Assembly (NCBI RefSeq): GCF_000327285.1
Contig: NZ_HE998568.1
Coordinates: 62,001 to 126,000 of the forward strand
Direction of reading: 5' to 3'
Source: Holdemania massiliensis AP2
Lineage (GTDB): Bacteria; Bacillota_I; Bacilli_A; Erysipelotrichales; Erysipelotrichaceae
Length of the DNA stretch: 64,000 bases
Shown here: positions 27,464 to 35,454 of the stretch, in pieces
Numbering within the stretch: the stretch's first letter is position 1
Layout: every line of letters starts with the position of its first letter
Notes under the pieces: generated by a model
The model's input: the letters and a program-made list of their open reading frames with translations, nothing else
The model's database searches: none
What the model was told of the DNA's origin: nothing
Made by a program: the position numbers and the translations under genes

Positions 27464-28708
27464 ATGAATGAAACGAAAACACTGAAGCTCTGGAATAAAA
27501 ACTTTATCCTGCTGTGGCAGGGAACACTGTTCTCCACTTTCGGGGATGTTCTTTACAGCATCTGCATCGGTTATTGGGTCTACGAAAAAACCGGATCCAC
27601 TGCCCTGATGGGCTTACTGAGCAGTATATCCATGTTCGTCGCGATGTTTCTGGGGCCCTTCTGCGGCGCGATCATCGACCGCAGCCACCGCAAATGGATG
27701 ATCGTCGGCACGGATCTGATCCGCGGTTCAACCATGATCGGCTTGGGGCTTATCGCTATGAGTCAGCACTTGGAAGTCTGGATGGTTTTGGTTACGGCCT
27801 TGATCGCCGCCTTATGCAACGCTTTCTTCACCCCGGCTTCGATGACCGTCATGACCGATCTGGTCATGCCTAAAGATTTAGTCCGGGCTCAGTCGCTGGC
27901 TGGCGGGATGCGTTCCTTGGTCGCCATGATCGGCAAGGGACTAAGCGGAGCGATCATTGCCTTTCTAGGCGTTCCCTTTGTCATTTTGCTCAACGGAATT
28001 TCACTGCTGATATCCGCCTTGACCGAATGCTTTATTGATGTGCCGCGAGCGCCGAAAACCGGTCTGCCCATCAGCTTAAAGATCTTATTGGCTGATTTAA
28101 AAGAAGGCGCCCGTTATGTTCTGAACGACCGCTGCTTCCGCATCATCGTCGTGATCGCCGTGACAGCCAATTTCTTCGGTTCCGGCATGAATGCCGTATT
28201 TCTGCCGTTTTGTTTAGGCAAGGGACTGGACGTTGTTCAGTATGGCTATCTGATGTCGCTGCAGTCGATTTCTGCCTTAATCGGGACGATTGTCATAGGC
28301 ACGCTCAACATCAAATCTGAATTGCGGATCAAGATGATGTTGTTCGGATTCCCGCTCAGTTCCCTGTTGTTTGCCGTGTGCTATTCGATGCAGACATTCA
28401 ACACCCTGGCGCTGTCCTTTTTGATCACGTTCTTTGTCAGCGCTGTCGCCAACGCAATCCTCAACGCCGCCTTCATGCTTGTCATCCCGCGTGAGAAACG
28501 GGCGATGATTTCCGGCTTCATCATGATGGCCTCCAGCGGCGGTCAGGCTTTGTCCTCACTGGTATTTGGTTTGGTTGCCGAATTTGTGGATCTGAGTTTC
28601 TTGGGTACCGTTTCCAGCCTGATCTCCATTCTACCGTTTGCCCTGATGTTCATCTATCCAGAAGTACAGAAACGCTTTTTGCAGGCAGAATTAAGTCCTG
28701 AATTATAA
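27464..28708 (+). CDS. MFS transporter, MefA/EntS-like drug efflux type
   Basis: 414 residues with about twelve membrane helices. The opening LWNKNFILLWQGTLFSTFGD and GPFCGAIIDRSHRKWMIVGTDLIRG (motif A between helices 2 and 3) match the macrolide-efflux/enterobactin-exporter branch of MFS. A proton-coupled exporter is expected; the substrate is unknown. Own promoter and terminator. Confidence 0.88.
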   Translation: MNETKTLKLWNKNFILLWQGTLFSTFGDVLYSICIGYWVYEKTGSTALMGLLSSISMFVAMFLGPFCGAIIDRSHRKWMIVGTDLIRGSTMIGLGLIAMSQHLEVWMVLVTALIAALCNAFFTPASMTVMTDLVMPKDLVRAQSLAGGMRSLVAMIGKGLSGAIIAFLGVPFVILLNGISLLISALTECFIDVPRAPKTGLPISLKILLADLKEGARYVLNDRCFRIIVVIAVTANFFGSGMNAVFLPFCLGKGLDVVQYGYLMSLQSISALIGTIVIGTLNIKSELRIKMMLFGFPLSSLLFAVCYSMQTFNTLALSFLITFFVSAVANAILNAAFMLVIPREKRAMISGFIMMASSGGQALSSLVFGLVAEFVDLSFLGTVSSLISILPFALMFIYPEVQKRFLQAELSPEL

Positions 28709-28746
28709 GCATCCTTCATTTTGCTCAGGATAAATCAAGGATCGCT

Positions 28747-28777
28747 GAACGCATTTTCATGAATGCGTTCTTTTTTT
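28747..28777 (+). terminator. Terminator after MFS exporter gene
   Basis: A perfect 9-bp stem GAACGCATT/AATGCGTTC with a 6-base loop and seven T. Beyond it, up to 29110, there is no supportable gene; only a small dyad TTCTGAAA/TTTCAGAA at 28808-28832 is visible. Confidence 0.88.
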
Positions 28778-29111
28778 CTGCACGCAAGAAAGTGATGCTT
28801 CGCTTCATTCTGAAAATCAAGACCTTTCAGAACTCCACTCTGTTTCTTGTCAAGGGAGTAAACCAGATCTCCGATTCCTTTCTACTCTTACTCTGCTTTC
28901 AAAGCACAGGTCTTTCTCAAAGGTTTCTTCCTTTCAGTCTGTTTACGGCTCACAATTCTTCAGTTTCCCTCCGCTCCCAAAAACTATCCTCTATCCTGTG
29001 ATACCCATCCGAATCCGATTGAAGAACTGCGATGTTTTACTGTTCATGATTCAATCCGCAATTGAGTTTGTTTCATTATTTTCTTTTTCTACTAGAACTT
29101 TCCCATTAAAC

Positions 29112-29137
29112 AAAAAAATCCGGAAAATTTCCGGATT
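29112..29137 (-). terminator. Terminator after ECF S-component gene
   Basis: Minus-strand stem AATCCGGAAA/TTTCCGGATT followed by TTTTTTG. Confidence 0.8.
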
Positions 29138-29190
29138 GCCGATTACGTCTTGTTTAAGCTTCTTATTTTGATCAAACACCTTGACGCTGA

Positions 29191-29769
29191 TCAGCGTCGA
29201 TTCCTGCCATAAAGATTGGCGAACGGCTTTCTCAGCGCCATATACAGCACGACGGAAACAAAGACGCAGATCACCGCATTGAAAGCTGTCACCCCGCCGG
29301 TCCAGGTCAGAATAATCGCCGCGGCTTCCGCATTGATCTGCAGGATAAATCGTTTGAATAAGTAACCGATGATCGGATCAAAGATCACATTGAAGCCTAA
29401 CCCGGCAATCGCGCTGATAGCCGCAATTTTAACGGCTTGCCGAGAATTCTCCGCCTTGGCCAAACCTAACTTCTGTCCAGCTTTTCCAGAAATATAACCG
29501 ATACAGAATTTCAGAAAAAATGTTTTCGGTGCTGAAGCAACATAGCGCGGGTCCAACAGATCCGCAATGGATAGGCCAATCGCTCCTGCGATTCCGCCCT
29601 CCACAGGTCCCAATAAAAACGCCGAAACCACAACGACGGCATTGGCGACATGAATCGCTACCGAAGATCCGGCCGCCAGCGGAATATCAATCTTCAGATA
29701 ACTGAAAACCACGTAATTGATCGCCGCAAAGATCGCGATAAAAGCCATTGTCCTTGTATTCTTTTTCAT
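29191..29769 (-). CDS. ECF transporter substrate-binding membrane protein (S component)
   Basis: 192 residues, five to six hydrophobic helices. The N-terminal MAFIAIFAAINYVVFSYLKI carries the AxxxA-type motif used by S components to dock the ECF module, and VAIHVANAVVVVSAFLLGPVEGGIAGAIGLSIADLL is characteristic of the family. It captures a vitamin or related small molecule and needs shared energising subunits (EcfA, EcfA', EcfT) encoded elsewhere. The vitamin cannot be named. The leader contains a GTTTTCCC/GGGAAAC hairpin at 29812-29831 that could be regulatory. Confidence 0.85.
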   Translation of the reverse strand: MKKNTRTMAFIAIFAAINYVVFSYLKIDIPLAAGSSVAIHVANAVVVVSAFLLGPVEGGIAGAIGLSIADLLDPRYVASAPKTFFLKFCIGYISGKAGQKLGLAKAENSRQAVKIAAISAIAGLGFNVIFDPIIGYLFKRFILQINAEAAAIILTWTGGVTAFNAVICVFVSVVLYMALRKPFANLYGRNRR

Positions 29770-29964
29770 CTTGATTCCCCTCTTCCTTTACGCTGCCGCA
29801 TTTTTATGCCGGTTTTCCCTGGCTGGGAAACTTGACAACCTTTTTCTATTGTAATACAAAACCTTGCGGCAGGGAACTTTTTAATGCAGGGAATAACTTT
29901 GGACATGCATTTTCCTGTGAATCATTGATTCAAATTCTTTCTTTATCCTTGAAGCATCATAGAA

Positions 29965-29989
29965 ATCCCCGGGAGAGTATCCCGGGGAT
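29965..29989 (-). terminator. Hairpin terminator after peptide-binding protein gene 30012-31604
   Basis: A perfect 10-bp GC-rich stem ATCCCCGGGA/TCCCGGGGAT with a 5-base loop. The following T tract is short (TTTCTATG), so termination may be partial. Confidence 0.65.
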
Positions 29990-30011
29990 AAGTACAGCCT
30001 CATTTCTCTGT

Positions 30012-31604
30012 TTACTGTTCAATCCAGACTTCGGAGAACTCATTGGTTCCCAAAGTTGTTGATTTTTCTTCTGACAGCGGATGATTGTGAATTGTGGCTT
30101 TGATCGGATAACTGTAAATTTCATCCGTAACAATCACCATCGGCAGATCCCGCTTCATGATTTCCTGAATCTGCTTATACACTTCTCCGCGCTGCGCCTT
30201 GTCTGAAACAGCAATTCCCTGCTTCAGCAATTCATCGACTTCTGGATTGGCATATTTGGAAATATTCAGCGATCCGTTGGAACTGATGCGATTTTCAATC
30301 GCATTGGCATCGGGTCCCTGAGCTCCGGAGTTCATCGCCATATCAAAGTTGTAGTTATCCAGGACTTTAGTCTGGAAGTTGGCAATCTCAGAGATATTCA
30401 GCTTCACTTCAATGCCGATTTCTTTCAGCTGCGCCTGAATCACTGTGGCCGTATCTTTAAAGTTTCCGCTTTCAAAGGTATCCAGCGAACAGGTGAAATA
30501 GATTCCATTTTCATCCTTCGTATAGCCGGCTTCCTCAATCAGCTTCATCGCCGCTTCACGGTCCATCTCTGGAATCCGGGCCGTTTCACTCATCGCCCAG
30601 TCAAAAACCGGCGACATATAGGTTTCGGGTACGCTGCCGATTCCTTTGGCGGCCTTGTCAAGAATTTCCTGACGATTTAACGCCATATCGACAGCCTGAC
30701 GAACGCGGACATCCGCAAACGGACCCTCTTTCAGATTAAACGAGAGATAGACGCGGCCGGTCGCAACATACTGATAAACGTTGTAATTCGGATCCTGTTT
30801 CAGCGAAGCGATTTCAGAGGACGGTGCCTTACCGAGGATATCGTCAACTTCGCCGTTCTGCCAAGCTTGGAACGCTGTCGATTCATCCGGAATAATCGAG
30901 ATGATCAGCTCGTCAATATAAGGCGCGCCTTTGAAATAATCTGCGTTGCGTTCCATCCGGATGGCGACGCTCTTTTCATAAGAAACAAATTTGAACGGTC
31001 CGGTGCCGACAGGCTGGAAGTTGGCAGGATTGGTGGACCAGTCATAATCCGGCGTATCGTAAATATGCTTCGGCATGATAAACGTCCCCAGCCAGCCGAT
31101 CGTCGCAACGATCCCGGAATTCGGCTCGGAAAGATGGAATACCGCGGTATTCTCATCCGGACAGGTAATCTCGCTCAGCTGTTTGAAGCTGTTGGATTGA
31201 TAACCTTCCGTCCGGATCTTGTCAAACGTCCATTTGACGTCTTCCGAGCTGAACGGCTCGCCGTCATGCCATTTCACGCCTTCATGCAAATGGAAGGTCA
31301 GCGTCAGCCCATCCTCGGAAAACTCCCAGCTCTCCGCCAGATCGCCGACGACTTCATTGGAAACCGTCTGTTTGACCAGCCGGTTAAAAATATTCTGATA
31401 AGCAACGACACCCCAGTCATCGACTTTCAGATCGGGATTAAAGCTGTAAGGGTCCCCCGCGCCGCGGACGATATACGTTCCGCCTTGAATCGGTTCGTTG
31501 GAAGCAGATGCGGTCGGTGCGGCAGTATTTTCTCCCTGAACTGCGCAGGCTGTCATCATGACGGCACAAACGCCGATGATCATTTTCTTTATCCAGTTTT
31601 TCAT
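30012..31604 (-). CDS. Peptide ABC transporter substrate-binding lipoprotein, subgroup B, copy 3 (T-box controlled)
   Basis: 530 residues; lipobox MTAC, Cys20. Subgroup B marks: NEPIQGGTYIVRGAGDP, SGAQGPDANAIENRISSNGS and end VWIEQ. Family pieces WHDGEPFSSEDVKWTFDKI and VGTGPFKFVSYEKSVAIRM. It is 8 kb from the permease genes and is the only copy with a T-box leader, so its supply is tied to the charging of one tRNA. Inferred role: import of peptides or a small compound that delivers that amino acid. Confidence 0.93.
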   Translation of the reverse strand: MKNWIKKMIIGVCAVMMTACAVQGENTAAPTASASNEPIQGGTYIVRGAGDPYSFNPDLKVDDWGVVAYQNIFNRLVKQTVSNEVVGDLAESWEFSEDGLTLTFHLHEGVKWHDGEPFSSEDVKWTFDKIRTEGYQSNSFKQLSEITCPDENTAVFHLSEPNSGIVATIGWLGTFIMPKHIYDTPDYDWSTNPANFQPVGTGPFKFVSYEKSVAIRMERNADYFKGAPYIDELIISIIPDESTAFQAWQNGEVDDILGKAPSSEIASLKQDPNYNVYQYVATGRVYLSFNLKEGPFADVRVRQAVDMALNRQEILDKAAKGIGSVPETYMSPVFDWAMSETARIPEMDREAAMKLIEEAGYTKDENGIYFTCSLDTFESGNFKDTATVIQAQLKEIGIEVKLNISEIANFQTKVLDNYNFDMAMNSGAQGPDANAIENRISSNGSLNISKYANPEVDELLKQGIAVSDKAQRGEVYKQIQEIMKRDLPMVIVTDEIYSYPIKATIHNHPLSEEKSTTLGTNEFSEVWIEQ

Positions 31605-31718
31605 TTTCGTTTTCTCCTTTTTCTAAAACCTTAGTTCATCCGTTTTAGAAAAGCAGTGCTCCGGAAACACCGGTACATTTCACCTGTTTCACACTCTCAT
31701 GCCCCCTTTAATCAAACA

Positions 31719-32003
31719 CAAAAAATCCGCCTTCTGTTTAGAAGACGGATTGATCAATCCGTGGTACCACTCCTATTATCCTGCCATAAAAACAGGATCA
31801 CTCTGCGGGCATCGTTGCAGCTGCAAGAATGCCTTCTTCTATAACGGGAATTCCCGGCTTCCCCTACTCGGATAACCTTTCAGTTCGCTGCTAACAGGGC
31901 AGTTGTCCCCGGTGTCTGTGCTGCCTTGCACCTGACGGCAGCTCTCTTGAATCAGACGTTCCAGTTTCTCATTTCCTGATCTATGCATTTGTGTTGATGA
32001 ATT
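31719..32003 (-). promoter_or_regulatory. T-box leader controlling the peptide-binding protein gene
   Basis: The antiterminator carries AGTGGTACCACGG (31759-31772), the T-box core that pairs with an uncharged tRNA acceptor end. A competing terminator follows: AATCCGTCTTC with GAAGGCGGATT and six T (31719-31751). Upstream, AGAGAG and GGTGCAAGG mark the Stem I apical region. Helices CTGG/CCGG and CGTCTG/CAGAC bracket a specifier loop with 3' side ACAACTGCCC; reading AAC-TGC suggests a cysteine codon (UGC), with CUG (Leu) as alternative. The controlled gene is the binding protein that starts at 31604. Confidence 0.85.
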
Positions 32004-32004
32004 C

Positions 32005-32033
32005 AGTTTACCGCAGGTCGGAAAACTTGTCAA
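32005..32033 (-). promoter_or_regulatory. Promoter of the T-box leader
   Basis: Minus strand TTGACA (32028-32033), 17-base spacer, TAAACT (32005-32010). Confidence 0.75.
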
Positions 32034-32064
32034 TTCTTTTTTCATTTTTTCTGAAAATTAATCA

Positions 32065-33231
32065 TCAGGAAGTGATTGTTTCAATCTCGGTTTCAGAAAC
32101 ATGCTGTTCTCCGCGCTTATTCTTATACATCTGATCATCCGCGCGGATCATCGTGGCTTCAATCGACTCTTCCGCTTGCACCCAGGCCACGCCAGCCGCG
32201 GCCGCTAAGGAAAACCCAAGCGTCTGGCTGCTTTGCTTCAGCTGATTTTTCAGTTGATTCAGACACGCCGTAGCTTCGGCTTTATCCACATCGCTGAGCA
32301 AGACGCAGAATTCATCGCCGCCGACCCGAAATACGCTGTCCGGCTGCCGGCAAAGAAACACCGTCTTCAAAGCCAAGGCGATTTCTCGCAACGCTCTATC
32401 TCCCGCCGCATGTCCTAATGTATCATTGACCTGTTTCAAACCGTTCATGTCCAGCTCGATGCAGCAAATCGAAATTCCGTTTTTCCGCAGCCGTTCCAGC
32501 TGATTGATCCGTTCCAAATACGCGGCGCGGTTGCCCAGTCCTGTCAGCGCATCGGTATAGGCAATGTGATATATTTTCTGTTCCTGCTGCAGCTGAATGT
32601 TCTGTTCTACAATTTTCTGCGTTTTCTGCAGCGAATGCAGCACGACCAGATAAAAAGCAAACGTCAGCAAGCAGACGGCCATAAAGACCGGGACATATTC
32701 ACGCCGCTGAGCAATCGGCGTCGGATACGCGGCGATAAAGCCCAAGACGAAATAGATCAGCATCGCGGTCACCGCCATCGATGTCCAGCCCCCCTCGACT
32801 TGCCGCATCAAAGTTTTTAACAGCTGAAAATAAGGATTGGCAAATACGAGCAGCGCAATAAACAACAACAGCGTCAGACCCAGAAAGAAAATCTCACCCT
32901 GAGGAAAGAACAAGCTGAGATATTTACTGAAGGACGCCGTGATTAGCGACAGGGTATCCGCCAGGGCAAACGACAGGAAAAACCGGGCGTCGCGGAAAGC
33001 CGAAAACAGCCAGAACAGCACCAGGCTCGGCAGACTCATCGTTAAAAGCGAAGACAGAACCATCGGAAACTGGAAAACGTAGACTGCAATGCCGTAAGCC
33101 GTGAAAAAGACAGTGCAGCCGGCTGCCAATTTGAACATTTTCTGCCGTGTTTGATCCTTCAGCGTAATCATTTGGGCAAAGATCAAAAGATTAAAAAACA
33201 GGATCATGACGTCTTCTATCATGGCAATCAT
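32065..33231 (-). CDS. Membrane diguanylate cyclase (GGDEF)
   Basis: 388 residues. About six membrane helices in 5-200, a short coiled linker (about 205-225), then a GGDEF domain (225-380). The active-site GGDEF is at 304-308 in RVGGDEF, and an inhibitory I-site RxxD (Arg295, Asp298) stands five residues before it, so the enzyme should make c-di-GMP with product inhibition. The membrane part is a sensor of unknown input. Two EAL proteins later in the window would degrade the product. Confidence 0.9.
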   Translation of the reverse strand: MIAMIEDVMILFFNLLIFAQMITLKDQTRQKMFKLAAGCTVFFTAYGIAVYVFQFPMVLSSLLTMSLPSLVLFWLFSAFRDARFFLSFALADTLSLITASFSKYLSLFFPQGEIFFLGLTLLLFIALLVFANPYFQLLKTLMRQVEGGWTSMAVTAMLIYFVLGFIAAYPTPIAQRREYVPVFMAVCLLTFAFYLVVLHSLQKTQKIVEQNIQLQQEQKIYHIAYTDALTGLGNRAAYLERINQLERLRKNGISICCIELDMNGLKQVNDTLGHAAGDRALREIALALKTVFLCRQPDSVFRVGGDEFCVLLSDVDKAEATACLNQLKNQLKQSSQTLGFSLAAAAGVAWVQAEESIEATMIRADDQMYKNKRGEQHVSETEIETITS

Positions 33232-33306
33232 TCCGCTGACCTCGCTTTCTGTTTTTATTTCTTATTTAGTATAACATAAGAAACTCAGGCTTTCGCCAAC
33301 AAATAC

Positions 33307-33350
33307 AAAAGCAGTGCCTCTTCCGTTGAAAGAAAAGAAAGACACTGCAT
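33307..33350 (-). terminator. Distal terminator downstream of C39-like peptidase gene
   Basis: Long imperfect stem GCAGTGTCTTTC with GGAAGAGGCACTGC, followed by TTTTG on the minus strand. It lies about 190 bases beyond the peptidase stop; a GC-rich CCCGCC/GGCGGG hairpin at 33479-33517 lies between. No gene is seen in the 307-base gap. Confidence 0.6.
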
Positions 33351-33538
33351 CCTTTTAGATATCTGAATGTTATTTCGATCCCCATGATGAGTCCTATACC
33401 TTCAACATGACGCGGCAGCGTTGCTGGCCTTGGATCTCGTTTCCAGATCGGCTTGCCTTCATGCCAGCGGGGGATAGTTGCCCGCCGCCGACAAGAGGCG
33501 GGGGAATTTTCGCTTATTTCGTTGAATTGCTGTTGGAT

Positions 33539-34366
33539 TTATTCAGTGATCGGCTGGGCGATCAAAAACATCAGATCGCGTTGATTCTCGATGCCCTGAC
33601 CTTCAAAGAAATCATACATCGTCCAGTTGTAATAAAACCGCTCCGCGCCATACACAGTATATCCGTCCTGATTGTGATCGGTCGTATCGTAAGGATCGGC
33701 AACGATCAGCACATCGTCCTGCGTCGTTTCCGTTCCCATATTATCATAGCCGATCACGACCTGCCAATGTCCGCCCCAATCGTTCCAGGCCACCATCACC
33801 GGCGTTCCTTCTTTCAACAAGGCTTCAAAACGTTCTAACGGAAAGACATCCCAAAGCTCATCCGCGGAATAATCCAGACTGCTTTCCAGCTCAAAGCCGC
33901 CGATCTGGTCAAAGATTGTGATCATGGATTCCATATCCGTAGCGGCCGGCGTCAAACCATTGCTTCGATACTCCGCCAGCGTGCGTTCCGTCTGATCCCC
34001 CAGCTGATGATAATAGTTCAGGACCAGTAAAGCGGAAACGACGCCGCAGGACCATTCCGAGGTCTGCTGCATCGTCTGAAACTGCGGCAGAATCGTCAGG
34101 GTATCCGTATTCTTCGCGTTGTAGAAATCAACCTGAGCGAAATAAGGTGAATCTGCATGGTCGCCTTCCCGTTCAACCGCATCCGCCCCGGCTTCCGGAT
34201 CTAAATCATCGCGGTAGGCCAGCTTCATCTGGTCGGTAAAGTTGCCATGCGCGGCATTGGAAACCGCGGGCTGCGGAGTGGCTGAAGGCGTAGGCGCAGC
34301 GGCAGGCGCAGCGGAACAGCCCGCAATGAAAAGCAGTGCGCAAAGCACAGAAATTAATTTTTTCAT
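33539..34366 (-). CDS. C39-like cysteine peptidase lipoprotein
   Basis: 275 residues. The signal peptide ends in lipobox IAGC (Cys17), followed by an Ala/Pro/Thr-rich tether, so the protein sits on the outer face of the membrane. The papain-like C39_2 motifs are present: oxyanion Gln and catalytic Cys in QQTSEWSCGVVSALLVL, His in GGHWQVVIGYD and Asp in VADPYD. Substrate unknown; peptide or wall-protein processing is plausible. A 340-base untranslated region with strong RNA structure precedes it. Confidence 0.85.
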   Translation of the reverse strand: MKKLISVLCALLFIAGCSAAPAAAPTPSATPQPAVSNAAHGNFTDQMKLAYRDDLDPEAGADAVEREGDHADSPYFAQVDFYNAKNTDTLTILPQFQTMQQTSEWSCGVVSALLVLNYYHQLGDQTERTLAEYRSNGLTPAATDMESMITIFDQIGGFELESSLDYSADELWDVFPLERFEALLKEGTPVMVAWNDWGGHWQVVIGYDNMGTETTQDDVLIVADPYDTTDHNQDGYTVYGAERFYYNWTMYDFFEGQGIENQRDLMFLIAQPITE

Positions 34367-34439
34367 AATATGATGATTCCCCTTTCAAAATAGAAAAACA
34401 AAAACAACAGTTCTTTTCGTTTCTTCAATTTTCTTCCGG

Positions 34440-34690
34440 TACGCTCCATGCGCCGGGACAGAAAGACAAGACGATGGCTTTTGGCCGCTTGGTGATTGCG
34501 TGTCACAGAACTTTTTCAAAGCTTAGCTTTGGCATCAACAAGGGTGACCCTGTTTCAATTTCGGCATTTGACCCGGCTGTCCGAGGCCTGTTCTTCGTGG
34601 AACATCAGGTCATGCGGCCGGTTGATTATCACCGGCAATGACGTGCTTCTAATCATTCAAAATGAACGGGTGTGATCGTCTTTTCCCCAT
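34440..34690 (-). ncRNA. Highly structured leader or small RNA, unknown class
   Basis: Minus-strand RNA between a promoter at 34718-34745 and the peptidase start at 34366. AAGACGAT (34675-34682) can pair with ATCGTCTT (34468-34475), closing about 200 bases that fold locally into a chain of hairpins: GTCAT/ATGAC around GCCGGT/ACCGGC, CCT..GTTC/GAAC.AGG, TCAA/TTGA, AAC.GGG/CCC..GTT, CAAAGC/GCTTTG, GTGA/TCAC and GGC/GCC. GC content is like coding DNA although no frame is open. It does not match the riboswitch consensus sequences I know. Regulatory leader of the peptidase gene or a free RNA. Confidence 0.5.
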
Positions 34691-34717
34691 CCCTCCTTCA
34701 AACTCAATCACGGAAAA

Positions 34718-34745
34718 ATTATACCAAAAATTTTTATGAACGCAA
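34718..34745 (-). promoter_or_regulatory. Promoter of the structured leader
   Basis: Minus strand TTGCGT (34740-34745), 16-base spacer, TATAAT (34718-34723). Confidence 0.65.
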
Positions 34746-34853
34746 GCATAAATTTAATAAAGTGAAATCATTTGTTTAGTGCAGCTAAACTTTTAAATTA
34801 TTTTTATTCCCTTTTCCTCTTCAGCGCTGATTTTCCCCTGAAAAGCAAACAAA

Positions 34854-34886
34854 AAGGATTGATCCTTCTTGCTGAAATCAACCCTT
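34854..34886 (-). terminator. Terminator after Nudix hydrolase gene
   Basis: Minus-strand arms AAGGGTTGAT and ATCAATCCTT followed by TTTGTTTG. Confidence 0.7.
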
Positions 34887-34895
34887 CGTGTTGTT

Positions 34896-35438
34896 CTATT
34901 CTGCTGCTTCCGTGCGTTTCATAAGCCAGGTTCTCAAACCCAGCTGCGATATCCCGCACTGAATCTGACCGCTGTTGAGCATTGGATAAAGGCTTTCCGG
35001 AGTAAACCAGCGCGCTTCTTCGACTTCCCGTTCATCGATGATCAACTCCGATTCTAGAGCCTTTCCCTCATAGACATAGACCTTTTGATCCGCCATGCCG
35101 TTAGAGGGATAAAACTGACAAAGCAGAACCGCATAATTAACATCAATCCCGGTTTCTTCCTTTACCTCACGAACAGCCGCTGCGGCAGGATCTTCACCCG
35201 TTTCCACCAAACCTGATGGTATTTCCCAGCCTTCCTGCTGAATCGGATAACGCCAGCTGCGGATCAGCAGCACCTGTCCCTGCGCATTTTCTGCAACAAG
35301 CGCGGCGGAAGCCTGAGGATAATGCAGCACGGTATAGGCATGCAGAATCCGGCCGTCCGCATATTCCGCTTCATCCTCATAAACCTCAATCCACGGATTT
35401 TTAACTTTGACCTGACGTTTTCGGCAAGTAAGCTTCAT
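34896..35438 (-). CDS. Nudix hydrolase, ADP-ribose pyrophosphatase-like
   Basis: 180 residues. A complete Nudix box runs from GLVETGED through REVKEETGI (Gx5Ex7REVxEExGI). The N-terminal strand region and SWRYPIQQEGWEIPSG resemble the NudF/ADP-ribose pyrophosphatase group, which cleaves ADP-ribose to AMP and ribose 5-phosphate using Mg2+. Starts 17 bases after the phosphatase gene on the same strand, so it may be co-transcribed with the hydrogenase cluster. Confidence 0.9.
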   Translation of the reverse strand: MKLTCRKRQVKVKNPWIEVYEDEAEYADGRILHAYTVLHYPQASAALVAENAQGQVLLIRSWRYPIQQEGWEIPSGLVETGEDPAAAAVREVKEETGIDVNYAVLLCQFYPSNGMADQKVYVYEGKALESELIIDEREVEEARWFTPESLYPMLNSGQIQCGISQLGLRTWLMKRTEAAE

Positions 35439-35454
35439 CAGCGACGCCCTTTCA

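Noticed and set aside
28759-29001. Open frame of 80 codons after the MFS gene
   Set aside because: It begins within the terminator of the MFS gene, lacks a ribosome-binding site and has a Ser/Phe/Leu-rich, non-specific translation.
33479-33520. GC-rich hairpin CCCGCC/GGCGGG as a terminator of the peptidase gene
   Set aside because: It has no T tract on the minus strand; the better terminator is at 33307-33350.
34440-34690. Structured RNA as a cobalamin, lysine, M-box or c-di-AMP riboswitch
   Set aside because: None of the conserved sequence boxes of those classes can be found on either strand.
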